A stretch of DNA of 64,000 nt from Thiocystis violascens DSM 198 (GCF_000227745.2 NC_018012.1:3903412-3967411), one strand, 5' to 3'. Positions 36,806 through 46,662 are shown, numbered from the stretch's first letter. Made by a program: numbers and translations. The notes: generated from the letters alone by a model not told the origin.

Positions 36806-37153
36806 GGGCCAATCGATCCTCGCCGCCACGACACCGCCGAACGCCTCCCGCGCGCGGCCGTCCGCGTGCGCGCGCGTGATTGGTCGCCGCGCTCGATGCC
36901 TATCGGCCCCGAAACGCCATCTCAGTCCAGGGTGCGCGCCATCCGTCCGCGCCGAGCTTGGCAATCGCCGCCTCGGTACCACGACGGCCCGCACCACCTG
37001 ATCGCCTGACCGGCTTGTCCCCGTCAGTCGATCTGGCGGGGAACTGAAAGACCGGTCATCCCAAATCCTCTTCCCGGTTCGCTTTCCCTGCCCTTGATTG
37101 GCTCGACCGCTGTTGGTCGCGCCGTAACGCGCCACTGTGCGCCGGGAGGAACC
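36806..37153. other. Intergenic region before rtcB
   Basis: About 348 bp between the cysteine-containing frame and the rtcB start. Frames exist on both strands but show no family features. A good ribosome-binding site (GGGAGGA, 37144-37150) for rtcB lies at its right end. Confidence 0.4.
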
Positions 37154-38351
37154 ATGCCCATCAAGCAAGTGATCACCGAGGGCGAGCGGCCGGTCAAGGT
37201 CTGGACCGACGACCTCGATCCGCGTTCGCGCGAGCAATTGACCAATCTCTCCAAGCTGCCGTTCATCCATCATCATGTCGCCGCCATGCCCGATGTGCAC
37301 GCCGGGATTGGCGCCACCATCGGCAGCGTCATTGCCACGCATCAGGCGATCATCCCGGCCGCCGTCGGGGTCGACATCGGGTGCGGCATGGCCGCCGCGC
37401 GCACTTCGCTGAGCGCCGAGCAGATCGACGAGCGCGTGCTTAAAAAAGTCTTCGACCAGATCAGCCGGGATGTGCCGGTCGGGCGAGCCCAGCACAAAGA
37501 CGAGCGCGCCTTGAGCGAGGCCGCCGCGCCGTTCGCCGCGCCGCTCCAGGCGATGACCGACCGACACCCGCAACTGCTCAAGGCGTTCGGGCGTTTCTCC
37601 AACTGGGTGAACCAGATGGGTACCCTGGGCGGTGGCAATCACTTCATCGAGGTCTGTCTGGATGAAGCCGGCCAGGTGTGGGTCATGCTGCACTCGGGCA
37701 GCCGGGGCATCGGCAACGCCATCGGCACCTATTTCATCGAGCTGGCCAGGCGCGACATGGAACGCTGGTTTATCCAGCTCCCCGACCGCGATCTGGCCTA
37801 TTTCCCGGAGGGCAGCGCGCATTTCGACGACTACGTGACCGCCGTCTCCTGGGCGCAAGCCCTATGCCCGCGAGAACCGCGATCAGATGATGACGTTGGT
37901 GCTCGCCGCGCTGGCCCGGCATCTGCCGGTCTTTGCGGTGACGACGGAGGTGGTCGACTGCCATCACAACTATGTCGAGCGCGAGCATCATTACGGCGCG
38001 GATGTCTGGGTGACCCGCAAGGGCGCGATCCGGGCACGCGCCGGCGATCTGGGCATCATCCCCGGCAGCATGGGGGCGCGCAGCTACATCGTGCGCGGTC
38101 TGGGCAACCCGGACAGCTTCTGTTCCAGTGCCCACGGCGCCGGGCGGCGCATGAGCCGCACCGCCGCCGAGAAGCAGTTCACCGCGGCGGACCTCGCGGC
38201 GCAGACGGCGGGCGTCATCTGTCGGAAGGACAAGGGCGTGCTCGACGAGATTCCCGGCGCCTACAAGGACATCGATCAAGTCATGGCCAATCAGGCGGAT
38301 CTCGTCGAGGTGGTGCATACCCTCAAGCAGGTCGTGTGCGTGAAGGGCTGA
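37154..38351 (+). pseudogene. rtcB: RtcB RNA ligase with a one-base frameshift
   Basis: RtcB joins 2',3'-cyclic phosphate RNA ends to 5'-OH ends using GTP and Mn2+. The first part (MPIKQVITEGERPVKVWTDD, AAVGVDIGCGMAAART, GTLGGGNHFIEVCLDEAG, LHSGSRGIGN) runs to AVSWAQA. The second frame resumes with ENRDQMMTLVLAALARHLPV, VVDCHHNYVEREHH, GIIPGSMGARSYIVRGLGNP and SSAHGAGRRMSR, which holds the guanylylated His. One extra C in GCCCTATGCC (37858-37867) explains the shift; with CC the frame is continuous and about 398 residues long. Confidence 0.9.
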
Positions 38352-38391
38352 CGGTGGGCCATGCACAGGTCGCGCAAGTCTGGGAGGCGAG

Positions 38392-38460
38392 ATGGAGATG
38401 GTGGTGTTCTCGGGCATTCAGGCCAGCGGGAAATCGACCCTGTTCAGTCTACAGCTCCCC
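38392..38460 (+). pseudogene. P-loop kinase N-terminal stub after rtcB
   Basis: MEMVVFSGIQASGKSTLFSL is an intact Walker A region resembling the AAA/polynucleotide-kinase-like proteins often encoded next to rtcB. Family resemblance ends after about 23 codons and the frame runs into unrelated sequence before lnt. A truncated remnant of an RNA-repair kinase is likely, but only the P-loop supports it. Confidence 0.5.
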
Positions 38461-38591
38461 TTCGATCACGAAACCACGCTCGATGACGATAGACCGACCT
38501 TCTGTTGCATCATCTCAAGGATTCATTTGACCCGCGCGGCGGCAACTGCTAGAAGCGACGCCGTTTCCTTTCGTTCCGGACGGTATCCTTC

Positions 38592-40118
38592 ATGCCTTTT
38601 TTTTCCTCGCGCATTGCTGCGGCATTGCCGACCCTGCTTGCCGTCTCGTGCGGGTCACTGCTGGTACTGAGTTTCGCGCCTTTTTCCTGGTTCCCGCTTG
38701 CGGTGATTGCGCTGGCGGGTTTCCACCAGAGCCTGGCGGATGCCTCGCCACGCGCGGGCTTCTGGCGGGGTTGGGTCTTTGGGGCCGGATTGTTTGGTTT
38801 CGGGGTCTTCTGGATTCGCATCAGCCTGAACGAATTCGGCAACCTGGACGCTTGGGCGGCACACCTCCTGATGGCGATTTTCATCGCCGTCATGGCGCTG
38901 TACTACGGTCTCGCGGGCTGGCTGGTCCGAAGGCTCGATCAGGGGTCGGAGTGGGTCGGCCCGTTGCTCATCTTTCCGGGCATCTATGTGCTGTTGGAAT
39001 GGCTGCGCGGGTGGCTGTTCACCGGCTTTCCCTGGCTGAATCTCGGTTACACCCAGATCGACGGACCGCTGGCCGGTTATGCGCCGATCGCGGGCGTCTA
39101 CGGTGTCAGCCTGCTGGTGGCGCTGTCCGGTGGATTGCTCTGGGGGTTGGTCCGCTGGTCCGGGCGCGCTCGGAGGATGGTTGGGATCGGATTAGGCGTC
39201 ATCTGGCTGTCGGGGGCCGGTCTTCAGCAAGTGGACTGGACCCAGCCCGCGGGCGCTCCCTTCAAGGCCAGCGTGGTACAGGCCAACATCCCCCAGGCCG
39301 TCAAGTGGGCGCCGGACGCCGGAGTCATGATCGCAGAGGCGTATCTGGAACTGACCAGGGACCATCTCGACTCCGATCTGATCGTCTGGCCGGAGACTGC
39401 GTTGCCCGATTTTCTGCATCAGGTTCGCGCGCCATTGATTACGCCACTCGGGGAACGCGCGCATGAGGAAGGCGTCGAGATCGTGCTCGGTATCCCGGTG
39501 ATGGACGGGGAAACGGGACGCTACTACAACGGCTTGCTCAGTATCGGCGGCCGCGAGGATCTTTACGCCAAACGTCATCTGGTTCCCTTCGGCGAATTCA
39601 TGCCCTTCAAGCAATGGCTGGGGCCGCTGGTCGAGTTGTTCGAGGTTCCCATGTCCGATTTCAGTCGCGGTGCCAGCCAGCGCCCGCTGCTTCAGGTAGG
39701 CCAGCGTCTGGCCGGCGCTTCCATCTGCTATGAGGACGTCTTCCCGAACGAGGTGGTCCAGGCGCTCCCCGAGGCGCAGTTTTTGATCAACGTCAGCAAC
39801 GACGCCTGGTTTGGCGATTCGCTCGCGCCGCATCAGCATCTGGAGATGGCCCGCATGCGGGCGCTGGAAACCGGGCGCTTCATGGTGCGCGCCACCAATA
39901 CCGGTATCTCGGCCATCATCGACGACCGTGGGCGGGTGATCGCGACCGTGCCTTCGTTTACGCGGGGCGGTGCGAGCGCGCAGGTGCAGCCGCGCCAGGG
40001 CGCCACGCCCTATGTCATCGCGCGCAACTGGCTGGCGATCGGGCTGGCCCTGGCGATGGTTGCCGCCGGGCTGCTTTTGGGAAGGGGCAAGAGGCAAGGA
40101 TTGAAACTTGATCCGTGA
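38592..40118 (+). CDS. lnt: Apolipoprotein N-acyltransferase
   Basis: 508 residues, inner-membrane enzyme adding the third acyl chain to lipoproteins. About six N-terminal membrane segments (1-200) precede a nitrilase-like domain. Its catalytic triad is visible: Glu in VWPETALPDFL, Lys in AKRHLVPFGEFMPF, and Cys in ASICYEDVFPNE. FINVSNDAWFG-like VSNDAWFGDSLAPHQH is conserved. Followed by a membrane protein gene and mpl on the same strand. Confidence 0.97.
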   Translation: MPFFSSRIAAALPTLLAVSCGSLLVLSFAPFSWFPLAVIALAGFHQSLADASPRAGFWRGWVFGAGLFGFGVFWIRISLNEFGNLDAWAAHLLMAIFIAVMALYYGLAGWLVRRLDQGSEWVGPLLIFPGIYVLLEWLRGWLFTGFPWLNLGYTQIDGPLAGYAPIAGVYGVSLLVALSGGLLWGLVRWSGRARRMVGIGLGVIWLSGAGLQQVDWTQPAGAPFKASVVQANIPQAVKWAPDAGVMIAEAYLELTRDHLDSDLIVWPETALPDFLHQVRAPLITPLGERAHEEGVEIVLGIPVMDGETGRYYNGLLSIGGREDLYAKRHLVPFGEFMPFKQWLGPLVELFEVPMSDFSRGASQRPLLQVGQRLAGASICYEDVFPNEVVQALPEAQFLINVSNDAWFGDSLAPHQHLEMARMRALETGRFMVRATNTGISAIIDDRGRVIATVPSFTRGGASAQVQPRQGATPYVIARNWLAIGLALAMVAAGLLLGRGKRQGLKLDP

Positions 40119-40204
40119 CGAAGTTGCGATTGGCTGGACGATTGCTGTTTTTCCGCCGCTGGCGGTTATGATTGAGGAATGGTTTGTCAGGTCAGGATGT
40201 CGTT

Positions 40205-40720
40205 GTGCGAGCACTCCTCATATTTTTCGTCGAGCTTTGCGCGCTCCGCCGTGCCCCGCAGGATTTGCCGGCCTCGGAGATTCTGCTGTGGATCGCGTTG
40301 CTCGCGGATCTCTTCGCAGGGCTTTTGGTTGGCGTGACCGCCGGTATTTCCGGGTGGACGAGTCTGCTTCAGGGCATCGTCGAGATCGCGCTGATGCTCG
40401 CCACACTCTATTTGGCGCTCAGTGTCATGAAACTGCCAGGGCGTTTTCTCCAGGCCGGCACGGCCCTGCTGGGCAGCGGCGCGCTGCTCGGGCTGCTCGC
40501 GCTCATGCCGCTCAGTTTTAATCCCACCGGAAGCCAGGAGACGAATCTGGCGGCGCTGGGTGCCTTGCTTCTGCTCGGGCTGGTGGTCTGGGGCGTCGTC
40601 GTGACTGGCCACATCCTGCGCCATACCTTCGGAATCTCGCTCGGTCAGGGTTCTGCCATCGCGATCGCCTTCGAGATCGCGGCGATTACACTGGTTACTG
40701 GTCTTTTTGGCGGCGCCTGA
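40205..40720 (+). CDS. Multi-pass membrane protein, Yip1-like
   Basis: 171 residues from a GTG at 40205, chosen because AGGA lies about 8 nt upstream; the frame opens at 40172. Five predicted membrane helices (for example ILLWIALLADLFAGLLVGVT, LGALLLLGLVVWGVVVTGHI, AIAIAFEIAAITLVTGLFGG). The shape resembles YIP1-family or similar small integral membrane proteins. No catalytic residues are apparent. It ends 2 bp before the mpl start, so the two are probably co-transcribed. Confidence 0.7.
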   Translation: MRALLIFFVELCALRRAPQDLPASEILLWIALLADLFAGLLVGVTAGISGWTSLLQGIVEIALMLATLYLALSVMKLPGRFLQAGTALLGSGALLGLLALMPLSFNPTGSQETNLAALGALLLLGLVVWGVVVTGHILRHTFGISLGQGSAIAIAFEIAAITLVTGLFGGA

Positions 40721-40722
40721 TC

Positions 40723-42090
40723 ATGCATCTTCATATCCTCGGAATCTGCGGTACCTTCATGGGCGGTATCGCTCTGCTCGCGCGCGCGCTGGGTCATCGC
40801 GTCACCGGCTCTGACGCCAATGTCTATCCGCCCATGAGCACCCAACTGGAAGCCGCCGGCATCGGTCTGATGGAAGGCTATGCCGCCTCGCATCTCGACC
40901 CGGCGCCGGACGTGGTGGTCGTCGGCAATGCCATGAAGCGCGGCATCCCGGCGGTGGAAGCCATGCTGGATCGGGGGCTGCGCTACTGCTCCGGTCCCGA
41001 ATGGCTGAAGGAAAATCTGCTGCGCGACCGCTGGGTGCTCGCGGTCGCCGGCACTCACGGTAAGACCACGACCGCCAGCATGCTGGCCTGGGCGCTGGAA
41101 GACGCCGGGCTCGATCCTGGGTTCCTGATCGGCGGCGTGCCGCTGGACTTCGGTTTGTCCGCGCGTCTGGGATCGGCACCCTTTTTCGTGGTCGAGGCGG
41201 ACGAATACGACACCGCCTTCTTCGACAAGCGTTCCAAGTTTGTCCACTACGGTTCGCGCACCCTGATTCTGAATAATCTGGAGTTCGATCACGCCGACAT
41301 TTTCGACGATCTGGGGCAGATCCAGCGTCAGTTCCATCATCTGGTGCGGACGGTGCCCGGCAGCGGGCTGATCGTGCATCCGGGCGCGGAGCCCGCCATG
41401 GACGCGGTCCTTGCGATGGGCTGCTGGACACCCCGCGAGCGCTTCGGATCGGGTGGCGACTGGACCGCCGAACTCATCGAACCGGACGGCTCGCGGTTCA
41501 ACGTCCTGCTCGGTGGCGAGCGGGTCGGCGCGGTCCAGTGGGGACAAACGGGCATGCACAATGTCAACAACGCACTCGCCGTGCTGGCCGCTGCCCGTCA
41601 TGCCGGCGTGCCGGTCGCCGCTGGCATCGCCGCGCTGGGACGCTTCAAGGGTGTCAAGCGACGCATGGAATTGCGCGGCGAAGTGAATGGCGTGCGAGTT
41701 TTCGACGACTTCGCCCATCATCCCACGGCCATCGCGACGACCTTGCAGGGGCTGCGCCGGCGGGTCGGCGAGCAGCGCATCCTGGCCGTGCTGGAGCCGC
41801 GTTCCAACACCATGCGTCTCGGCGTGCATAACGCGGAACTCGCTGCCTCGCTCGACGACGCGGATCGGGTGTTCCTGTTCGCTCCGCCGGATCTGGGCTG
41901 GGATGCCGCCGGAGTCTTCGTCGGACTGGGGCCGCGCGCCGAGATTCTGACCACAGTGGACGCGATGGTCGCGCGCATTGCGGCCGAGAGCCGGCAGGGC
42001 GACCAGATACTCGTGATGAGCAACGGCGGCTTTGGCGGAATCCATCAAAAATTGCTGGATGCACTCTCGCCGCCAACCGACACCCGATAA
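40723..42090 (+). CDS. mpl: UDP-N-acetylmuramate:L-Ala-gamma-D-Glu-meso-DAP ligase
   Basis: 455 residues, Mur-ligase family. It reattaches the recycled tripeptide to UDP-MurNAc during murein recycling. MHLHILGICGTFMGGIALLA is the typical Mpl start (MurC has a different N-terminus). ATP loop AVAGTHGKTTTASMLAW, VVEADEYDTAFFDKRSKFVH and DDFAHHPTAIATTL are conserved. Just ahead of ubiX. Confidence 0.96.
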   Translation: MHLHILGICGTFMGGIALLARALGHRVTGSDANVYPPMSTQLEAAGIGLMEGYAASHLDPAPDVVVVGNAMKRGIPAVEAMLDRGLRYCSGPEWLKENLLRDRWVLAVAGTHGKTTTASMLAWALEDAGLDPGFLIGGVPLDFGLSARLGSAPFFVVEADEYDTAFFDKRSKFVHYGSRTLILNNLEFDHADIFDDLGQIQRQFHHLVRTVPGSGLIVHPGAEPAMDAVLAMGCWTPRERFGSGGDWTAELIEPDGSRFNVLLGGERVGAVQWGQTGMHNVNNALAVLAAARHAGVPVAAGIAALGRFKGVKRRMELRGEVNGVRVFDDFAHHPTAIATTLQGLRRRVGEQRILAVLEPRSNTMRLGVHNAELAASLDDADRVFLFAPPDLGWDAAGVFVGLGPRAEILTTVDAMVARIAAESRQGDQILVMSNGGFGGIHQKLLDALSPPTDTR

Positions 42091-42111
42091 CGGTCGATTG
42101 AAACCTGCCCT

Positions 42112-42750
42112 ATGTCCCCGATCCCCTGGACCAAAACCATCGCCGTCGCGCTCACCGGCGCGTCCGGCGCACGCTATGGACTGCGCCTGATCGACTGTCT
42201 GCTCGCCGCCGGGGTGCGGGTCTATCTGCTGGTTTCGCAGGCCGGGCAGGTCGTATTGAAGATGGAAACCGAGCTTGATGTGCCCTCGCGTCCCGCCGAG
42301 GCCGAGTCATTCCTTGCCGATCATTTCAACGCCCAGCCCGGACAGCTTCGGGTCTTTGGCCGACAGGAATGGACCGCGCCCGTGGCTAGCGGCAGCAATC
42401 CCCCGAATGCCATGGTCATCTGCCCCTGCACCGCCGGCACCCTGGGCCGAATCGCCGCCGGACTCTCCGGCTCGCTGATCGAGCGTGCCGCCGATGTGGC
42501 CCTGAAAGAGCGTCGCAAGCTGATCCTCGTCATCCGCGAAACGCCCTTCACGACCATCCATCTGGAGAACATGCTGCGTCTCGCGCAGGCCGGAGCGGTC
42601 ATCATGCCCGCCAGTCCAGGCTTTTACCGCAACCCTACCCGCCTTGATGACATCGTCGACTTCATGGTTGCCCGTATCCTGGATCACCTGGAGATTCCGC
42701 ACGAATTGATGGATCGCTGGGGCTCCCTGGATCCGGCAAAACCGCACTGA
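42112..42750 (+). CDS. ubiX: Flavin prenyltransferase UbiX
   Basis: 212 residues. Makes the prenylated FMN cofactor required by the UbiD decarboxylase in ubiquinone synthesis. FMN-binding ALTGASGARYGLRLIDCLLA, VICPCTAGTLGRIAAGLSGS, ERRKLILVIRETPFTTIHLE and MPASPGFYRNP are family signatures. It is 21 bp after mpl and on the same strand. Confidence 0.97.
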   Translation: MSPIPWTKTIAVALTGASGARYGLRLIDCLLAAGVRVYLLVSQAGQVVLKMETELDVPSRPAEAESFLADHFNAQPGQLRVFGRQEWTAPVASGSNPPNAMVICPCTAGTLGRIAAGLSGSLIERAADVALKERRKLILVIRETPFTTIHLENMLRLAQAGAVIMPASPGFYRNPTRLDDIVDFMVARILDHLEIPHELMDRWGSLDPAKPH

Positions 42751-42796
42751 ATGTGAAATTCGTCGTTTCGAGCGCGGCAATTCTCAGTATGGCCTG

Positions 42797-42970
42797 ATGA
42801 AGCGAACAACTCGGACGAATCATGCGGGCAGTGAAGGATTTCCCGTTCGTCCCGAGTCCCGTAGGAGCCCGCTTGCGGGCGACGGGTGGTCGCACGGAAG
42901 GCGTCCTGGCGGGTCACGTCGCCCGCAAGCGGGGCTCCTACGGGTAAGATCTTTCACGGAAATCGCCTAA
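42797..42970. repeat. Full-length compound repeat containing a REP-like hairpin pair
   Basis: The core arms are CCCGTAGGAGCCCGCTTGCG+GGCGAC (42858-42883) and the complement with one extra base at 42918-42944, separated by a 34-bp loop. Flanks ATGAAGCGAACAACTCGGAC...GAAGGATTTCC on the left and GTAAGATCTTTCACGGAAATCGCCTAA on the right match the copy at 10003-10080. The right flank, core and loop match 55780-55887 in reverse orientation. It lies between ubiX and the convergent aas and could terminate both transcripts. Confidence 0.85.
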
Positions 42971-45900
42971 AGTGCGAGCGCCAGCCGCCGCGCAGCGCCG
43001 ACATCGGTCTTGCCGCTGCCGAGCTTCGGGATCGCCTCGACCCGCGCGATCTGTGCCGGGATGCTCAGCGGATTGGCGCCCGACTCCAGCAGCTTTCTGC
43101 GCAGCACATTCCCATCGATCTCTCCCGCGACCAGCAGCAGGATGCGCTCGCCCTTGCGCTCGTCGGGCAGATTGACCGCCGCGACCTCCAGCTCGGGCTG
43201 GCCGAGCGCCTGCTTCGCCTGTTCCTCGACCGCGCTCAGGCTGATCATCTCGCCGCCCAGCTTGGCGAAGCGGGAGTAGCGGTCGACGATGGTCAGGAAG
43301 CCATCGCTGTCCAGATGTCCCTTGTCGCCGGTTTTGTACCAGCGCATGCCGTCCAGCTCGACGACCGCCTCGGCGGTCTTTTCGGGTGCCTTGAGGTAGC
43401 CCTTCATGACCTGCACGCCGCCGATCAGGATCAACCCGTCCTCGCCCGCCGGCAGCGTCTCCAGCGAGACCGGATCGACGATGCGGAAGCTGGTTCCGGG
43501 CAGCGGCATGCCGACGGTGCCGGGGCGCGAGCCGGACTGGATCTTCCAGGTTTCTGTCTCCAAGGCGTCCGGGACGTTGACGCTGGCCACCGGCGTGGTC
43601 TCGGTCGCGCCATAACCCTCGTAGATCGGTTTGTGGAACTTGAGCGCGAAGGCTTCCCGCACCTCCGGCCCCAGCCGCTCCGCGCCGGCGACGACGATCC
43701 GCAGCGACTGGAGCATCAGCGGATGGACGCGCTTGTTACGGGTATAGAGCCGCAGGAAGGTCGAGGTGCTACAGAGCACCGTGGCGCGATGACGGGCGAT
43801 CGCCTTGGCGGTGCCGGGCGCGTCGGTGGGATCGGGGTGACAGACCATGGGGATGCCTTCCAGCAGCGGGAGGAAGGTGGTCGCAGTCAACCCGAAGGCA
43901 TGGAACAGCGGCAGGTTGGCCATGATGACGTCGCTGCTTTCGGTATTGAGCACGTCCGAGATCTGGCGCACGTTGGCCATGATGTTGCGATGAGTGAGTT
44001 CGATGCCCTTGGGCGTGCCCTCGCTGCCGCTGGAAAAGAGGATCGCGGCGGTGTCGTCCGGTTTGGTTTGACTGCAAAACAGCCAGAGCAGGGCGCGCGC
44101 CGGGAGCAGGCTTGACAGCCCTAGCATGGCCAGTGCACTGAGCTTGCCGATCCCGGCGCGAAGGCCTTCCATCGGATGCAGGGTCACGTCCGGCAGGGTC
44201 GCGCCGAGATCGATCCCGCGCTGTTCGAGCTTGCGCAGAAAACGGTCGGCGGTGATGACATGGCGGATGCCAGCCTGCGCGACGCCGGCCCGCAAGGCCT
44301 CGGCGCTGGCGGTGTAGTTCAGATTCACCACCGTCTTGCCCGCCATGAGCGCGGCGAGGTTGGCGATGGCCCCGGCGCTGCTGGCGGGCAGCAGGATGCC
44401 GATGGCCGGTTCGGGGGCCAGTCGGCGGACCCGTCCGGCGAACAGCAGCACGGCGGCGATCAGACGCCGATTGGTCAGCGAGGTGCCGATGGAGTCGATG
44501 ATCGACACGGCGCCGGGGTCACGTTTGGCGGTCGCGAGCCAGGCGACCGGCAGGGTCGGCAGGCCCATGACATAGGTCTGCCAGGAAGTCACCGACAGCT
44601 CGAATACCGCCTGCTTGACCTGTTCGGCGCTCGCGTTCAGCGGTAGGGTCGGACCGAAGGCCACGATGACCTCCCGCATCCGACCGTCGCGGCGATTCGT
44701 CTTGAGCTTCTCGCTGGCATAGGAGAAGCGGCTCCCCCAGAGACCGCGTTGATAGAAGGGCAGGATGACGCCCGAACTCGCCGCGCGCGCCGATAGCTCG
44801 AATCCGCGCTTGAATTCCGAGAGCTGGCCGTTCTTGCTCAGCGTCCCTTCCGGGAAGATGCAGACCACCTCGCCCGCGTCCAGAAGTCGGGTCACGGTCG
44901 CGATCGCCTGCCGGCTGCTCCCGCGCGAGATCGGCACCACGCCGAAGAAATCCAGAAACCAGCGCAGATACCAGCGTTCGTAAATCACCCGCTCCATGAC
45001 GAAGCGCACCGGCCGCGGACTGGCCATCTGCATCATCGCCCAGTCGATCCAACTGACATGATTGCCGAGCATCAGCACGCCGCCCTGCGCGGGCAGGTTT
45101 TTCAAACCGATGACATTGAGGCGGTAGCGGGTCGACATGGCGCGGGCGATGACGAAGCGCACCAGCGACTGCGGCAGTTGATAGAGCGTATAGAGCGCGC
45201 CGAACAGCGCGATCACGGCCAGCGTGAGCATCAGGGCCAGACCGCCGATCTGGAGATAGGCCGCCGCCACCGTGAGCGCGAGAAAGCTCAGCATCAGAAT
45301 GTTCTGGATGAAATTGTTGGCCGCCAGCACCCGGCCCAGACCGTCCTCCCCGGCGTTGAACTGGATCAGGGCGTTCAGCGGGACCAGGAAAAGTCCGGCC
45401 AGGAAGCCGAGCAGCGCGAAGTTCAGCGCGTGTGCCCAGGCCGACCCGAGTCCGGGCAGCAGGAACAGGGTCAAGGCGATGCCGAGCGCGCCGATCGGGA
45501 TCAGCGCAGTCTCGATATGGCCGCGCGAAACCCGCCCAGCGACGATCGAGCCCAGGATGATGCCAACCCCCGAGCAGGCCAGCATGCCCTGGATGACCAC
45601 GGTATTGGTCTCGCCGAGCGTCTCCTTGGCGAAGGCGGGGAAGACCGCCAGCATCACCTGGGAGATCGACCAGAAGACCGCCAGCCCCACGATCGACAGC
45701 CAGATCACCTGATTGTCCCAGGCGGCATGCAGGTTGTGTCGCAGATAGCGCCCACTGCGGTATTCGCGCCAGTCGAACGGCATCGCGTTGCCCGCATGGG
45801 TCTGCGGCAGGCGATAGGCCATGAAGACCTCGGCCAGCGAGCAGAGCACCAGCACCCAGCCGAGCGGCGCGATCAGGGTCATGACCTGGTCGGGGGTGGT

Positions 45901-46413
45901 GAAGGTGGCCTCGCTCAGTCGGCCCTCGAAGAGGATGGAGAAGACGAAGATCCCGGCCAGAATCGCCGTGGTGGTGGTCGCCTGGACCCAGCCGTTGGCC
46001 GCGGCCAGCGACTCCTTGCCCACCAGTTCCTTGATATAGCCGTATTTGGCCGGCGAATAAATGGCGCTTTGCGCGGCCAGCAGAAAGGTCGTGCCAAAGG
46101 CCAGCCAGAACCAGCCGAGATAATAGAAGAGCGTGATCGCCAGGGTGAGCGCGACCGCCACCCAGGCGGAGAGACGCATCACGCGGTTCTTCGGGAAGCG
46201 GTCGGCGAGGAAGCCCGACGGCGTGAACAGCAGCACGAAGGGCAGCAGGATCAGGGCGTTGACGATGGCTGTCAGCAGGATCTGCGCATCGCCGTCATAG
46301 GTTTTGAAGAGCGTGTTCTGGATGACGATCTTATGCCCCAGGTCGACGAAGGCATTGAGAAAGAGCATCAGGATGAAGGAGATGAAGCCGGCGATGCGAA
46401 ATAACTGGCCCAT
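42967..46413 (-). CDS. aas: LplT-PlsC-Aas fusion: lysophospholipid transporter/acyltransferase/acyl-ACP synthetase
   Basis: 1148 residues. Residues ~1-415 form a 12-helix MFS transporter (LplT-like; LLPFVLLFTPSGFLADRFPK). Residues ~430-620 are a PlsC acyltransferase with HX4D in GNHVSWIDWAMM and FPEGTLSKNGQLSEF. Residues ~640-1148 are an AMP-forming acyl-ACP synthetase (ILFSSGSEGTPKGIELTHRN, YEGYGATETTPVASVN, YKTGDKGHLDSDGFLTIVDR). In E. coli lplT and aas are separate genes acting together to import and reacylate lysophosphatidylethanolamine. Here one chain carries all steps. Such fusions are known from other bacteria. Confidence 0.93.
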   Translation of the reverse strand: MGQLFRIAGFISFILMLFLNAFVDLGHKIVIQNTLFKTYDGDAQILLTAIVNALILLPFVLLFTPSGFLADRFPKNRVMRLSAWVAVALTLAITLFYYLGWFWLAFGTTFLLAAQSAIYSPAKYGYIKELVGKESLAAANGWVQATTTTAILAGIFVFSILFEGRLSEATFTTPDQVMTLIAPLGWVLVLCSLAEVFMAYRLPQTHAGNAMPFDWREYRSGRYLRHNLHAAWDNQVIWLSIVGLAVFWSISQVMLAVFPAFAKETLGETNTVVIQGMLACSGVGIILGSIVAGRVSRGHIETALIPIGALGIALTLFLLPGLGSAWAHALNFALLGFLAGLFLVPLNALIQFNAGEDGLGRVLAANNFIQNILMLSFLALTVAAAYLQIGGLALMLTLAVIALFGALYTLYQLPQSLVRFVIARAMSTRYRLNVIGLKNLPAQGGVLMLGNHVSWIDWAMMQMASPRPVRFVMERVIYERWYLRWFLDFFGVVPISRGSSRQAIATVTRLLDAGEVVCIFPEGTLSKNGQLSEFKRGFELSARAASSGVILPFYQRGLWGSRFSYASEKLKTNRRDGRMREVIVAFGPTLPLNASAEQVKQAVFELSVTSWQTYVMGLPTLPVAWLATAKRDPGAVSIIDSIGTSLTNRRLIAAVLLFAGRVRRLAPEPAIGILLPASSAGAIANLAALMAGKTVVNLNYTASAEALRAGVAQAGIRHVITADRFLRKLEQRGIDLGATLPDVTLHPMEGLRAGIGKLSALAMLGLSSLLPARALLWLFCSQTKPDDTAAILFSSGSEGTPKGIELTHRNIMANVRQISDVLNTESSDVIMANLPLFHAFGLTATTFLPLLEGIPMVCHPDPTDAPGTAKAIARHRATVLCSTSTFLRLYTRNKRVHPLMLQSLRIVVAGAERLGPEVREAFALKFHKPIYEGYGATETTPVASVNVPDALETETWKIQSGSRPGTVGMPLPGTSFRIVDPVSLETLPAGEDGLILIGGVQVMKGYLKAPEKTAEAVVELDGMRWYKTGDKGHLDSDGFLTIVDRYSRFAKLGGEMISLSAVEEQAKQALGQPELEVAAVNLPDERKGERILLLVAGEIDGNVLRRKLLESGANPLSIPAQIARVEAIPKLGSGKTDVGAARRLALAL

Positions 46414-46470
46414 GGACGGTGCCTCATGATGCGCCGATCCCCGTGGATCCTTGGCGCGGAATGGACAGGA

Positions 46471-46662
46471 TTAAACCGCGCCCAGCGCGGTAGGCGATGT
46501 TTATGGATTAAAACAACCTCGGCAGCCTCTGTGACGGTCGGAGCGGGCGCGGTTTAAGCGAATAAAAATAGAAATTTTAAACCGCGTCCTGCCAAGGCAT
46601 CGTGGATGCGCCAAACGTCGAACTCACTCGAAACTCAGTCTCTCGCTCTGGATGCGGTTTAA
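46471..46662. repeat. Alternating inverted repeats TTAAACCGCG
   Basis: TTAAACCGCG occurs at 46471-46480 and 46577-46586; its complement CGCGGTTTAA occurs at 46548-46557 and (one mismatch) 46653-46662. Each pair is offset by 76-77 bp and the two pairs by about 106 bp. The enclosed sequences differ. CAGGATT motifs flank both outer ends. The 285-bp gap between the divergently read aas start and the HAD gene holds nothing else I can support. Confidence 0.55.

Noticed and set aside
36422..37858. Long minus-strand frame of 478 codons across the rtcB 5' half
   Set aside because: Most of it is antisense to rtcB, whose motifs are unmistakable. Only the downstream 127 codons are kept as a low-confidence candidate.
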